Shown here piece after piece: positions 1 through 8,104 of a stretch of DNA of 34,851 nucleotides. The translations under genes and the position numbers were made by a program. Every line of letters starts with the position of its first letter. Position 1 is the stretch's first letter. The stretch is from a virus: positions 1-34,851 of the IMG/VR virus record IMGVR_UViG_3300030450_002095; one strand, 5' to 3'. The notes beneath the pieces were generated by a model. It did not search any database and was not told the origin of the DNA. It worked only from the letters and a program-made list of their open reading frames with translations.

Positions 1-254
1 AAACTCTTTCCCCTGAGACTCCTTAACTTTTTCAGCTCTTCGCATATACGCATATATGAGAGATTCTTTAATGATATATATTTATAAAATGCACAAAAAA
101 AAAGGGGGGAGGGTTTTGCAGGGGGGTGCATCGGACGTTGGTTACATTTGTGCGTATGTATTTAGACCCCCACCAACTTTTAAAAAATTTGACTTGTAAA
201 AAATATTTAATTATTTTTCTTTACTTATATTACCTACAGAGTTATAAGCAATTA
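1..254. other. Non-coding left end with G-tracts
   Basis: No convincing gene before the terminase small subunit candidate at 255. The stretch holds two CGCATATA units near 43-57, an A-run and then three G-tracts (104-109, 111-113, 121-126). These are very unusual in so AT-rich a genome. A frame is open upstream of 255 (from a GTG near 126), but it lacks a ribosome binding site and encodes a hydrophobic segment unlike a terminase subunit. The position, directly upstream of the packaging genes, makes a packaging-site role possible; that is inference. Confidence 0.5.
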
Positions 255-611
255 ATGGAAACAACACAATCAGTTTTCTCTAGACTTAAATCAGCAGATA
301 ATAAACAGTTGTGGGCATTTGCACAGGAGTTAGTAGCAGCAAATAAAAAAGTAGAGCGTCTAGAAAAAGTAAAGACCCCAAAAGAAAAGCCTGTAACCAA
401 ACCAGCTATTATAGATTTAGAAGATAAAGAAGGATTGCGGCAAAAAGTATTAGAGCATTTGTTTGTAGAATCAGGTAAGGGTAATGCACAAGCATCAGAT
501 AAACTAGCAAGGTTGGCAGGGTTAGGTGAGGAAACACAAGATATAATTATTGAAATAGTAAACTACGATCCACCCAAGAAAGTGAGAAAAAAATCGAAGC
601 CGACGAAATAA
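255..611 (+). CDS. Probable terminase small subunit
   Basis: 118 residues, highly charged and mostly helical in appearance, with a Lys/Glu-rich middle (about residues 30-55) and a very basic C-terminus ending PKKVRKKSKPTK. It lies two small genes ahead of the large terminase, the usual place for the DNA-recognising small subunit. The ATG at 255 was chosen because the charged body starts there; no clear Shine-Dalgarno precedes it. The open frame extends upstream to 126, but that extension is hydrophobic and non-coding in appearance. I see no diagnostic motif, so the call rests on position, size and composition. Confidence 0.55.
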   Translation: METTQSVFSRLKSADNKQLWAFAQELVAANKKVERLEKVKTPKEKPVTKPAIIDLEDKEGLRQKVLEHLFVESGKGNAQASDKLARLAGLGEETQDIIIEIVNYDPPKKVRKKSKPTK

Positions 612-631
612 TTAGACTTATACCACACCTG

Positions 632-751
632 ATGTATATGGAGTGTGGGAATTGTAAGAATTATTTTTTTACTGTGGATATAGAAGGATACAATGACCCA
701 AGCTATTGTCCTTATTGTGGAATGGAGTTTGAATTTGAGATAGAAGTATGA
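632..751 (+). CDS. Tiny zinc-ribbon protein
   Basis: 39 codons plus stop. Two Cys pairs, C-G-N-C at residues 5-8 and C-P-Y-C at residues 26-29, form a rubredoxin-like zinc knuckle, followed by an acidic tail (EFEFEIEV). Its TGA overlaps the ATG of the next small ORF (ATGA, 748-751), which argues that both are translated. A similar double-CxxC protein is encoded at 26023-26166. Function unknown; zinc binding is inferred from the Cys spacing. Confidence 0.6.
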   Translation: MYMECGNCKNYFFTVDIEGYNDPSYCPYCGMEFEFEIEV

Positions 752-900
752 GAAATAAAAGTTGCGAAGAATGTTGCTGTGTAGAAACAGAAGATAATCC
801 TATTATTGAAGAATGGGACAAGCAAGGATTTCTTGTTAAAAGTATGTGTATGCTGTGTTATGCAGAAAGTTTAGATGAAAATAAGAATACCAACGATTGA
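748..900 (+). CDS. Small Cys-rich protein
   Basis: 50 residues with a C-x-x-C-C-C cluster near the N-terminus (residues 6-11) and a second C-M-L-C pair at residues 34-37, so probably also metal-binding. Coupled to the previous ORF by an ATGA overlap and overlapping the start of the large terminase by 26 bases. No family recognised. Gene reality is supported by the coupling and the paired Cys motifs. Confidence 0.5.
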   Translation: MRNKSCEECCCVETEDNPIIEEWDKQGFLVKSMCMLCYAESLDENKNTND

Positions 901-2323
901 GCCTAGAGATTATCAAACACCCTTTTTAAAAGCATTTGATAGTGGTATACAGTATTCAGTTATATCGTGGCATAGACGAGCAGGTAAAGATGTAACTTCT
1001 TTCAATGCTATGATCAAGCGTGCCATACAAACAACAGGTAACTATTACTACCTATTTCCAACCCGAGCTTGGGCACAAAGAGCATTATGGGATAACATCT
1101 GCGAGTGGGCAGGGGGTAAAAAACTAATCGACCTTTTGTGTCCGCCTGAAATAGTACGCAGAAAAAACAATTCAGACTTTTTTCTTGACTTAATCAATGG
1201 CAGTAGGATAAAGATTGACGGCACAGATAACCTGAACTTTGTCGGGCAAGGGGGTTCAGGGTATGTATTAAGTGAGTTCTCACTACACAAAGAAGAAGTA
1301 TCAGGATTCCTTGCACCGATTCTAACAGAGGGTAGTGCATTTGTTATATTTAATGGAACACTACGAGGAAAATCAAATCATTTATGGAGATTATATGAAA
1401 ACAATAAAGAAAATAAAAACTGGTTTACACAATGGTATCAGCTGGGTGATACAAAAACTGCGTATTGGGTTGGTAGCGGTATGGATATTAATCCAGAGCT
1501 TGCTGGTAAAATTAGTCCTTATGATGGAAAAACTTATAAAAATATTCAAGAAGATGTTGACTCGGGTATAATATCTTATGCAATGGCTCGTCAAGAATAT
1601 TTGAATGAAGCCATTTCTCAAGTAGAAAACTCTTACTATGGTCACGAGCTTGAGATTTTAAAAAATGAAGATAGGTATGGTAATATACAAATTAGTTCTT
1701 CTCCTGTATATACTTTTTGGGATTTGGGTACTAGTGATGCTACAGCCATAGTCTTTGCACAAATTATAGATGGTAAACCTATAATTATTGATTATCACGA
1801 GTCTAGTGGTAAAAAAATTGAAGATTATGCGATAGTAGTAAACAGCAAAAACTATAAGTATGGGGGTCACTTTGCACCACACGATGTATCCAAGCGTATG
1901 CTGTTTGGTGATCTAGTATCTACAGCAAAAGAAGTAGGTATAGATTTTAGACGTGTACCCAAAACCAACTCGGTATTACAAGATATAGAAATATGCAGAC
2001 GTAAACTACGAGAAGTATACATACACGAAAGATGTGAAGAATTATTAGAGCATCTAGAGCATTATAGAGAAGGAAGTAGTGGTCGACCTTTACACGATCA
2101 ACACTCTCACGCTGCTGATGCTTTTAGAACTATGGTTATGGGAATACATTTAAATCTTGTACAACCATATCTATCAACAGGACAGCAAATAAAATTACCA
2201 AATAAAGTAGGGAAGGCGGAAAAATATGTCGATTGGGACACCGATACAACTAGCGAAAAGCCGTTATGGAAAAGATTTCGAGAGTCTGATGGCTTTTTAT
2301 TTGACACACGGAGTAGTATATAG
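875..2323 (+). CDS. Terminase large subunit (packaging ATPase/nuclease)
   Basis: 482 residues. The N-terminal ATPase has a Walker A of the terminase type, WHRRAGKD at residues 32-39. A Walker B-like strand ends VLSE at 131-134, and a coupling motif FNGT lies at 159-162. The C-terminal RNase H-like nuclease shows FWDLG (Asp283), APHD (Asp337) and HAADAFR (Asp415), the expected acidic residues. It drives DNA into the prohead through the portal and cuts the concatemer. The length is typical for podovirus TerL. It starts inside the end of the preceding small Cys-rich ORF. Confidence 0.95.
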   Translation: MKIRIPTIEPRDYQTPFLKAFDSGIQYSVISWHRRAGKDVTSFNAMIKRAIQTTGNYYYLFPTRAWAQRALWDNICEWAGGKKLIDLLCPPEIVRRKNNSDFFLDLINGSRIKIDGTDNLNFVGQGGSGYVLSEFSLHKEEVSGFLAPILTEGSAFVIFNGTLRGKSNHLWRLYENNKENKNWFTQWYQLGDTKTAYWVGSGMDINPELAGKISPYDGKTYKNIQEDVDSGIISYAMARQEYLNEAISQVENSYYGHELEILKNEDRYGNIQISSSPVYTFWDLGTSDATAIVFAQIIDGKPIIIDYHESSGKKIEDYAIVVNSKNYKYGGHFAPHDVSKRMLFGDLVSTAKEVGIDFRRVPKTNSVLQDIEICRRKLREVYIHERCEELLEHLEHYREGSSGRPLHDQHSHAADAFRTMVMGIHLNLVQPYLSTGQQIKLPNKVGKAEKYVDWDTDTTSEKPLWKRFRESDGFLFDTRSSI

Positions 2324-2573
2324 TGATGACAGAATTTTTGTTATGGCTATAATGCACAATAAAGATGCGTTATTAAAAAATAGTAAAAAAGAACTTGACA
2401 AACTAGACTGCTGGTATATACATTATGCGGCAGGAGATATATTACGCCTATTTGAAATTGCACCTTATGAAATGGAATGGGCTATATTTGAGCGAGGAGA
2501 GGATAAACCTCTTAAATGTTACAAAATAGATAGGATAAGGAGATTAGTTTATGGGCGGAGGAGGAGGAAGTAG
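2226..2573 (+). CDS. Conserved-looking hypothetical between TerL and head genes
   Basis: 115 residues, overlapping the terminase C-terminus by 98 bases. A purine-rich GGAAGGCGGA lies 6-8 bases before the ATG at 2226, which favours this start. An alternative ATG at 2289 (MAFYLTHGV) would give 94 residues. Aromatic and acidic centre (DCWYIHYAAGD, EMEWAIFERG) and a very basic tail. I recall proteins with this 'MAFYLTHG...' start next to terminase in marine T7-like phages, but no function is known to me. Confidence 0.65.
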   Translation: MSIGTPIQLAKSRYGKDFESLMAFYLTHGVVYSDDRIFVMAIMHNKDALLKNSKKELDKLDCWYIHYAAGDILRLFEIAPYEMEWAIFERGEDKPLKCYKIDRIRRLVYGRRRRK

Positions 2574-3021
2574 ACCAAAACCACCACCAGTGGTTAAACC
2601 ACCACCACCAGTTGAAGAAATTTCTGCAGCAACTATTGCACCAACTATTGTTCAGGAGCAAGCTAGACAGCAAGCAGCAGGAGCGTATACAACTAGAGGT
2701 CAAAAATTAGGTGCTAGTGGTCAAGTACTAGGAGCTGATCCAAAACAATTAGCTAGTGTCGCTCAAGCAACAGGTGGATTTAAAGAACAAAAAACACTTG
2801 ATAAAATGGATTATATAAGAAATGTTGCAGACTTTTCAAGTGTTAAAGGTACTGGTATGAGTCAAGCAGTACTTATAGCATCATTAAAAAGTAAAGATTA
2901 TCAAGGTAAAGGTGCTTTAGGTAAAATGCAAAATAAAGCATATGAAAAATATATTAAAGAAGTAGAAAAAGCAAATAAAGCTAGAAAAAAACTTGGTGAG
3001 TCACCAAGTATGACAATATAA
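2551..3021 (+). CDS. Gly/Pro-rich head-associated protein
   Basis: 156 residues beginning MGGGGGSRPKPPP, then a proline-rich segment (to about residue 24), Ala/Gln-rich helix and a Lys-rich C-terminus. AAGGAG sits 8 bases before the ATG. Overlaps its upstream neighbour by 23 bases and joins the portal gene by TAATG. Proteins with this poly-Gly/Pro beginning occur next to the portal gene of T7-like marine phages and are probably small virion or connector-associated proteins; the precise role is unknown. Confidence 0.65.
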   Translation: MGGGGGSRPKPPPVVKPPPPVEEISAATIAPTIVQEQARQQAAGAYTTRGQKLGASGQVLGADPKQLASVAQATGGFKEQKTLDKMDYIRNVADFSSVKGTGMSQAVLIASLKSKDYQGKGALGKMQNKAYEKYIKEVEKANKARKKLGESPSMTI

Positions 3022-4673
3022 TGGATATATCATCTTTAATTCAAATGTATAAACGAGAAAAGTCTAGTTCTGAACGAGCTAACTTTGAAAACCTTTATGA
3101 ATCAGCAGCAGATTTTTGTAATCCTAGTGCAGATAATATTCAAAATAAACGATCTAAAGGACAACGAGATGATGTTGAAAGAATTACAGATATAGGTATA
3201 AAAGCAAGACGTATGTTTACTGCTGGAATGATGTCCCATTTATTTCCACAAGGACAAAATTGGATTCGGATTGTACCTACAGATAGAGATTTAATGTTAA
3301 ATGATAATGTTGTTCGTGCATTATCAAGCACAACTAAAAAATTTATAAGAGCTATAGAAGATTCTAACTTTTATGAAGAAATGGGTCAATGTATAGATCA
3401 TTGTGGATATATAGGCACAACAGCATTATATTGCGAGCCATCTCCAAAACGTATGCTTAACTTTCGTTCACACTATATTAATCAATTTTATTTTTGTGAA
3501 AACTATTTAGGAGAAGTAGATACAGTTATTCGTGAGTTTAAACTTACAGCAAGACAAGCAGTACAACAATTTGGAGAAGATTGTCCACAAGATATATTTG
3601 ATTTAGCACAAAACCCATCTACATCATCAAGAGAATTTTCTTTTATACATATAGTAATGCCAAGAAGTGACTTTAAATTAGGGTCTACAGATAAAAAAGA
3701 AAAACCTATCGCTTCCTATTACATATCACTTACTGGTAATAAGTTAGTTATGGAGTCAGGATTTGACGAAATGCCTTATTCTGTAGCAAGATTTTATAAA
3801 ACAAACTATGAAAAGTATGGTCGAAGTCCAGCATTAGAAGTATTTTCTACATTACCATTAATTAATCGTATGGAAGTATCTCGTATTCGTGGTGCAGAAA
3901 GAGTATCTAACCCCCCGTGGTTAGCTCCTAATGATGGAAGTGTAAGACGTATATCTAATAATTCAGGCTCAATAATATATTATAATGCAGGTAATCCATT
4001 ATCTAAACCTGAACAGTTAAGACCTATGGATAATGTAATAGTTAATGATCAAATGATACAAAAAAAAGAGCAAGAAATATTAGATGCGTTTTATGTACCA
4101 TTATTTAATCCATTAATGAATAAACAAAATATGACCGCTTTTGAATCACAAGAAAGATTAAACTTATCATTACAGTTTCTTACTCCTGCGGTTAATCGTG
4201 TTAATAAATATTTTGTAACACCAATACTAGAACGTGCTTTTGGTATTATGTTAAGAGCTAATATGTTTCCTGAATTAGAAATAGATGAATTATCATCAGC
4301 AAGCCTTGAGTTTGATTTAGTTGGTAAAGCATCTATAGCATCAAGACAAATGGAATTATTTGGTACTATGACTGCTATACAACAAATGTCACAGATAGCA
4401 CAAATTAATCCTGAAATATTTGATAATGTAAATATTGATAAGACTGCTAGATTTATTCAAGAAGTAAATATGATGCCAATAGATTTACAGTTACCTGAAG
4501 AACAAGTACAAGAAATAAGAAATGGTAGAGCTGAAGCTGCTGCTGCACAACAACAAGCAATGCAAGCACAAGCATTAAGTGATGCTTATGTGAAAACAAC
4601 TAAAGCACCTGAACAAGGTAGTGGTGCAGAATTTATTCAACAAATAGTTAATCAAGGAGCAGAAGAAAGTTAA
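3021..4673 (+). CDS. Portal (head-to-tail connector) protein, T7 gp8-like
   Basis: 550 residues, the size of T7-type connector proteins. Recognisable features are the N-terminal region with RRMFTAGMMSHLFPQ around residues 62-76, the WIRIVPTD strand, the central V-S-R-I-R-G-A-E segment, and a Gln/Ala-rich C-terminus (about residues 510-535) typical of the portal crown. It forms the dodecameric channel for DNA entry and the attachment point of the tail. Start overlaps the preceding stop (TAATG) and its own stop overlaps the next start the same way. Confidence 0.92.
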   Translation: MDISSLIQMYKREKSSSERANFENLYESAADFCNPSADNIQNKRSKGQRDDVERITDIGIKARRMFTAGMMSHLFPQGQNWIRIVPTDRDLMLNDNVVRALSSTTKKFIRAIEDSNFYEEMGQCIDHCGYIGTTALYCEPSPKRMLNFRSHYINQFYFCENYLGEVDTVIREFKLTARQAVQQFGEDCPQDIFDLAQNPSTSSREFSFIHIVMPRSDFKLGSTDKKEKPIASYYISLTGNKLVMESGFDEMPYSVARFYKTNYEKYGRSPALEVFSTLPLINRMEVSRIRGAERVSNPPWLAPNDGSVRRISNNSGSIIYYNAGNPLSKPEQLRPMDNVIVNDQMIQKKEQEILDAFYVPLFNPLMNKQNMTAFESQERLNLSLQFLTPAVNRVNKYFVTPILERAFGIMLRANMFPELEIDELSSASLEFDLVGKASIASRQMELFGTMTAIQQMSQIAQINPEIFDNVNIDKTARFIQEVNMMPIDLQLPEEQVQEIRNGRAEAAAAQQQAMQAQALSDAYVKTTKAPEQGSGAEFIQQIVNQGAEES

Positions 4674-4948
4674 TGGATATAATTGATAAAGTTACCTACG
4701 ATTTTGAGTGGGATAATGAGAAGGATTTATCAGAAGAAACTAGACGAGCTTTTGTAAACCTTTTTGACACATCAAATAACGACGCATTATTAGTAGTAAA
4801 TTTTTTAATAGGCATTTGTAAATGGCAAGATCAAACAGAATATAATGATCCTGTTATAGAAGCTAAAATGAATGCTTTACGAAATGTAATATTAAGTATT
4901 AAAAAACAAATAAATATGAAACCCATAGAGGAGGTCACTAATGAGTGA
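4673..4948 (+). CDS. Small acidic hypothetical between portal and scaffold
   Basis: 91 residues, acidic N-terminal half (YDFEWDNEKDLSEE) and a hydrophobic helix (ALLVVNFLIGICKW). Coupled to the portal stop and overlapping the scaffold start by 8 bases, so expressed with the head operon. No motif recognised. Position suggests a head-assembly accessory protein, but this is inference only. Confidence 0.6.
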   Translation: MDIIDKVTYDFEWDNEKDLSEETRRAFVNLFDTSNNDALLVVNFLIGICKWQDQTEYNDPVIEAKMNALRNVILSIKKQINMKPIEEVTNE

Positions 4949-5807
4949 AGAAGAAGTAGTAGAGTCTACTGAAGAAGTAGCAGAAGAAGTTGTTGAAGAA
5001 GCACCTGTAGAAGAATCATCGACATCATTTGTTGATAATATGTTATCTCAAATTGATAATGAAGATATTAAATCTGCAGGGTTTTGGAAAAATTTAGAAG
5101 GTAAAGATGCTAACGAAGTTGGAAAATATATTAAAGAACTTCAAAGTTTTGCTGGTAAAAAAGGTGATATTCCGAAGTCAGATGCTACGGAGGAGGAATG
5201 GTCTGCATTTTATCAAAAACTTGGTCGTCCTGAAAATATTGAAGGATATGATTTTACCATTGGTGACGAGTTTGCAGAAATTGTTGGAGAAGATTCAGCA
5301 CCTTTTTTTGAAAAAGCAGTAGAAGGATTTAAAGAAAAAGCATTTGAATTAGGTGCTAGTGCGGAAAAAGCAGAAGAACTAGTTAATTGGTATCTTGGTA
5401 TGGTAGCAGAAGAACTAGAACAATCATCTGTAGCTGTAAAAGAAGCTGATGAAGAAATGGATAAAGAGCTTCGTTCACAGTGGGGTGATGAATACGATGG
5501 TATGATGAATGGTGTTATATCATTACTTAAAAATAATGGTATGCCTGAAGAAAATTTAAAGTTTGCTATTGATACAGGATTACTTAAAGACCCAGCATTA
5601 GCTATGACATTAGGTAATATTGCTAGTAAATTTTCAGATGACCCTGAAATAGGACATCATCAAACTAATACTATGGCTGGTATTCGTGATCAATTAGCAG
5701 AAGTTAATATGGATATATCAGAATATATTAAAACAGGTACTAAAGTGCCACCACATATAGCACAAAAACGTCAAGACTTAATGAATAAGTTAGGTGATAA
5801 TTTATAA
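4941..5807 (+). CDS. Capsid assembly scaffolding protein, T7 gp9-like
   Basis: 288 residues, very acidic, with an extreme Glu/Val-rich N-terminus (about residues 1-25) and largely helical body, ending in a basic KRQDLMNKLG segment. That charge layout (acidic body, short basic C-terminal coat-binding helix) and its place between portal and capsid are those of podovirus scaffolds, which template prohead assembly and then leave. GAGG precedes the ATG by 7 bases. Confidence 0.88.
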   Translation: MSEEEVVESTEEVAEEVVEEAPVEESSTSFVDNMLSQIDNEDIKSAGFWKNLEGKDANEVGKYIKELQSFAGKKGDIPKSDATEEEWSAFYQKLGRPENIEGYDFTIGDEFAEIVGEDSAPFFEKAVEGFKEKAFELGASAEKAEELVNWYLGMVAEELEQSSVAVKEADEEMDKELRSQWGDEYDGMMNGVISLLKNNGMPEENLKFAIDTGLLKDPALAMTLGNIASKFSDDPEIGHHQTNTMAGIRDQLAEVNMDISEYIKTGTKVPPHIAQKRQDLMNKLGDNL

Positions 5808-5817
5808 TATTTTTTGC

Positions 5818-5844
5818 TTGACATATAATACCTACTTATAGTAA
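5818..5844 (+). promoter_or_regulatory. Candidate promoter for the capsid operon
   Basis: A perfect -35 TTGACA (5818-5823) follows the scaffold stop. Possible -10 hexamers are TATAGT (5837-5842, 13-base spacer) or TAGTAA (5839-5844, 15-base spacer). CTTGACAT is shared with the candidate promoter before the tail-fibre gene at 18078. The spacer is shorter than the sigma70 optimum, so the exact -10 is uncertain. Confidence 0.55.
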
Positions 5845-5867
5845 GGATTTATTTAACGAAAGGGACA

Positions 5868-5955
5868 ACCTATTTAGACCCCTGTAAGTTATCGTCAACC
5901 TAGACGTTAAATAGCAGGCAAGACCTCCTTGTGGAGATAATCAGAGCCGATTAGT
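5868..5955 (+). ncRNA. Structured 5' leader of the major capsid mRNA
   Basis: 191 bases separate scaffold and capsid, exceptional for this genome. The transcript can fold as CTATTTA 5870-5876 with TAAATAG 5908-5914, enclosing a CGTC/GACG hairpin (5893-5896 with 5903-5906). CCTG 5881-5884 in the loop can pair with CAGG 5915-5918 directly after the stem, making an H-type pseudoknot. Two more hairpins follow: CTCC-TTGT-GGAG (5925-5936) and TAATC/GATTA (5938-5953). I do not recognise a known riboswitch or ribozyme. A stability or translation element for the most abundant mRNA is the simplest reading. Confidence 0.5.
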
Positions 5956-5998
5956 CGTGTAAATTAATTAGCCAAAATTAAAACAAGGAGATAATAAA

Positions 5999-6949
5999 AT
6001 GGCTTCTACAAGTATTACTACTGCGTTTGTTAAGCAGTATGGTTCAACTTTAGACTTACTATCTCAAACTATGGGTGGAAAATTCAGAGGTACTTGCCTT
6101 GAAGAATCCATTGAAGGCGAAGAAAAGTACTATGATCAATTAGGTTCAGTTATTGCTAATGAAGTTAATGATCGTTATGCTGATTCTCCTGAAAACGACA
6201 TAACTCACGCTAGACGTAGAGTTGTCGCTACATCTTATGATGTTGGTTTGATGTTAGATAAGTTCGATAAAGTTCAAATGTTGGTCAATCCTGAATCTGA
6301 ATATGTACAACAACAGGTTCACGCATTGAATCGTAAAAGAGATATTGAGTTCATCAAAGGTGCTTTAGGTACTGCACAAACTGGTAAAACTGGTTCTGTT
6401 GCTGTTGATCTTGGTGCTGGTAATAAAGTTGGTGCTGCAGGTGCAACTATGACTTTATCTTTATTAGGTGATATTAAAGAAACATTCCAATCTAATGGAG
6501 TTGATTTAGATGACCCAATGAACAAAGCATATATTGCAATTAGTCCTAAAGTTCTTAACGATATGTTACAAATTGATAAATTAACAAGTTCTGACTTTAA
6601 CTCTATTAAAGCTCTAGTGGGTGGAGATATTAACTCTTTCTATGGCTTTGAGTTTATTGTTACTAACTTGCTACCATTTATTAATTCAGCAGATAGCGTT
6701 GCTAACCTATCTTGGTCTGCAACTACAGACTTACCAAATGCTGTAGGTTCAGGAACTGCTGACTTAAGAGCTTGTATTGCTTATGTTAAATCAGGTGTGC
6801 GTCAGGTTACTAATCCTGCTATTATGACAGAAATTAGTAAGCGAGATGATAAACGCTTTAACTATTATGCTTACTCTTGTATGAGAACAGGTGCTGTTCG
6901 TATGGAAGAAGACAAAGTAGTTCAAGTATTATGTGACGAAAGTCCGTAA
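5999..6949 (+). CDS. Major capsid protein
   Basis: 316 residues, beginning MASTSITTAFVKQYGS. The charged segment with EEKYYDQLGS near residues 41-50, the 'YADSPENDITHARRRV' region near 60-75 and the 'YIAISPKVLNDML' strand match the podovirus HK97-fold capsid type found with T7-like marine phages. It is the prohead shell subunit. An AAGGAG Shine-Dalgarno lies 8 bases before the ATG, and the gene has its own promoter and structured leader, consistent with high expression. Codon use is somewhat less AT-extreme than in its neighbours. Confidence 0.88.
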   Translation: MASTSITTAFVKQYGSTLDLLSQTMGGKFRGTCLEESIEGEEKYYDQLGSVIANEVNDRYADSPENDITHARRRVVATSYDVGLMLDKFDKVQMLVNPESEYVQQQVHALNRKRDIEFIKGALGTAQTGKTGSVAVDLGAGNKVGAAGATMTLSLLGDIKETFQSNGVDLDDPMNKAYIAISPKVLNDMLQIDKLTSSDFNSIKALVGGDINSFYGFEFIVTNLLPFINSADSVANLSWSATTDLPNAVGSGTADLRACIAYVKSGVRQVTNPAIMTEISKRDDKRFNYYAYSCMRTGAVRMEEDKVVQVLCDESP

Positions 6950-6967
6950 CTATAAGGAGATTATACA

Positions 6968-7420
6968 ATGGCTTCAACAACAAGAAATAGTAATGAAGTA
7001 CAAGTTGTTTTTGGTACTGATGCTACATTAGCTACTAAAGTTTCAGGTGCAGCTTTTGATGCAAGAGATAACTCTGCAAATGTTAAAGTTGCTCCATATA
7101 CTTTTACTTCAACAGCTAAATCAGCAGACGGAACTCCTGATGTAGAAAACCTAGCAGTTCTTCCTAATAATGCAAAAGTATTATTTGCAACAATGGATAT
7201 TGGAGGAGCGTTACAAGCATCAAGTGGTGAAGTTACAATCAAGATTGATGGAAGTGCAGTAGGAGATGTTATGGCTTCTACAGGTGCAGCTAACTTAACT
7301 ACAGGATTAGGAAACTCTCCTGTACAAGGTTCAGCAGGCGTTGTAACACTTACATACAGCAATCACGATGTAAATGCAGTCGCTGTTAAAGGTTCAATCT
7401 ATTACACAATAGATGGATAA
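6968..7420 (+). CDS. Probable head decoration (cement) protein
   Basis: 150 residues, rich in Ala, Gly, Thr, Val and Ser and predicted beta-rich, with no Cys or Trp. It directly follows the capsid gene (18-base gap, AAGGAG Shine-Dalgarno) and precedes a hairpin with a T-tract, so it shares the high-expression capsid transcript. Position and composition fit a capsid-stabilising decoration protein; no signature motif is visible, so a minor head protein is also possible. Confidence 0.6.
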   Translation: MASTTRNSNEVQVVFGTDATLATKVSGAAFDARDNSANVKVAPYTFTSTAKSADGTPDVENLAVLPNNAKVLFATMDIGGALQASSGEVTIKIDGSAVGDVMASTGAANLTTGLGNSPVQGSAGVVTLTYSNHDVNAVAVKGSIYYTIDG

Positions 7421-7431
7421 CAAGTAATTCA

Positions 7432-7479
7432 GTAGGCATCTAACTACCTTCTCTGTTAGTGTAAGTCCTACATTTTTTT
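7432..7479 (+). terminator. Hairpin with T7 tract after the capsid operon
   Basis: GTAGG (7432-7436) pairs with CCTAC (7467-7471). Inside it CTAAC (7440-7444) pairs with GTTAG (7455-7459). One A and seven T residues follow (7473-7479). This is an intrinsic-terminator layout, although the stem is interrupted. It would lower read-through into the tail genes relative to capsid. The following Shine-Dalgarno (AAGGAG, 7480-7485) begins right at the end of the T-tract. Confidence 0.6.
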
Positions 7480-7489
7480 AAGGAGCAAT

Positions 7490-8104
7490 ATGACAAAGAT
7501 TGATATATGTAATCACGCTTTGCTTAAAATTGGAGCGAGTAATATTGCTTCTCTTGACGTAGATCAAAATACAGATAATGCAACAGTACAAAGTGCAAAG
7601 CTTTGTAATATTCTTTTTGATCAAGCACTAGAAGAAGTATTAAGAACTTATCGTTGGAATAGTGCATTAAAAAGAGCAACTCTCTCTAGACTTACAGAAA
7701 CACCAGCTTTTAAATGGAAATTTAAATATCAACTTCCAAATGATTGTGTACGAGTATTAAATGTATATGATGAAGAAGAAGCATTTGATGATAGAACAGA
7801 ATATGTTGTAGAGGGTAGAACTATTCTTTGTGACTATGATCAAGTATTTTTATGTTATGTTTCTAAAGTAGAAGATGTAAATATATTAGATGCTTTTGTA
7901 ACACAATGCGTTATACAAAATTTAGCAATAAAACTTTCTGTTCCTATGCAACTTGACCAAGTTATGCAAAATAATTTAATCAAAGAATATAATGATGTGA
8001 TTCTTCCTATGGCTAGAAGTGTTGATACATTAGAAAATAAATATTGGGAAATGGAAGAAAGTGATTTTATTTTATCAAGATATAATGAAGAACCAATAAT
8101 CTAA
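7490..8104 (+). CDS. Tail tubular protein A / head-tail adaptor, T7 gp11-like
   Basis: 204 residues. The N-terminus (ICNHALLKIGA), the 'LRTYRWNSALKRATL' segment near 58-72 and 'KYQLPNDCVRVLNVY' near 86-100 are characteristic of T7-type gp11 adaptors, which form a ring beneath the portal. Length equals the family norm (about 200). Joined to tail tubular protein B by TAATG. Confidence 0.92.
   Translation: MTKIDICNHALLKIGASNIASLDVDQNTDNATVQSAKLCNILFDQALEEVLRTYRWNSALKRATLSRLTETPAFKWKFKYQLPNDCVRVLNVYDEEEAFDDRTEYVVEGRTILCDYDQVFLCYVSKVEDVNILDAFVTQCVIQNLAIKLSVPMQLDQVMQNNLIKEYNDVILPMARSVDTLENKYWEMEESDFILSRYNEEPII

Noticed and set aside
126-254. N-terminal extension of the terminase small subunit candidate
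   Set aside because: It would start at a GTG without a ribosome site and add a hydrophobic, low-complexity stretch unlike the rest of the protein.
5446-5452. CTGATGA in the scaffold gene (also at 13782-13788 in the giant virion gene) as further hammerheads
   Set aside because: Both are ordinary coding sequence; no GAA core, stem III or cleavage-site partner is found nearby.
5893-5936. Pistol-type ribozyme in the capsid leader, because GTTAAATAG follows a small hairpin
   Set aside because: No downstream sequence can pair with the hairpin loop to form the required pseudoknot; the TAAATAG is better explained as a stem with 5870-5876.
6961-7362. 133-codon minus-strand frame opposite the decoration gene
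   Set aside because: Antisense shadow of a well-supported gene; no Shine-Dalgarno or operon context.
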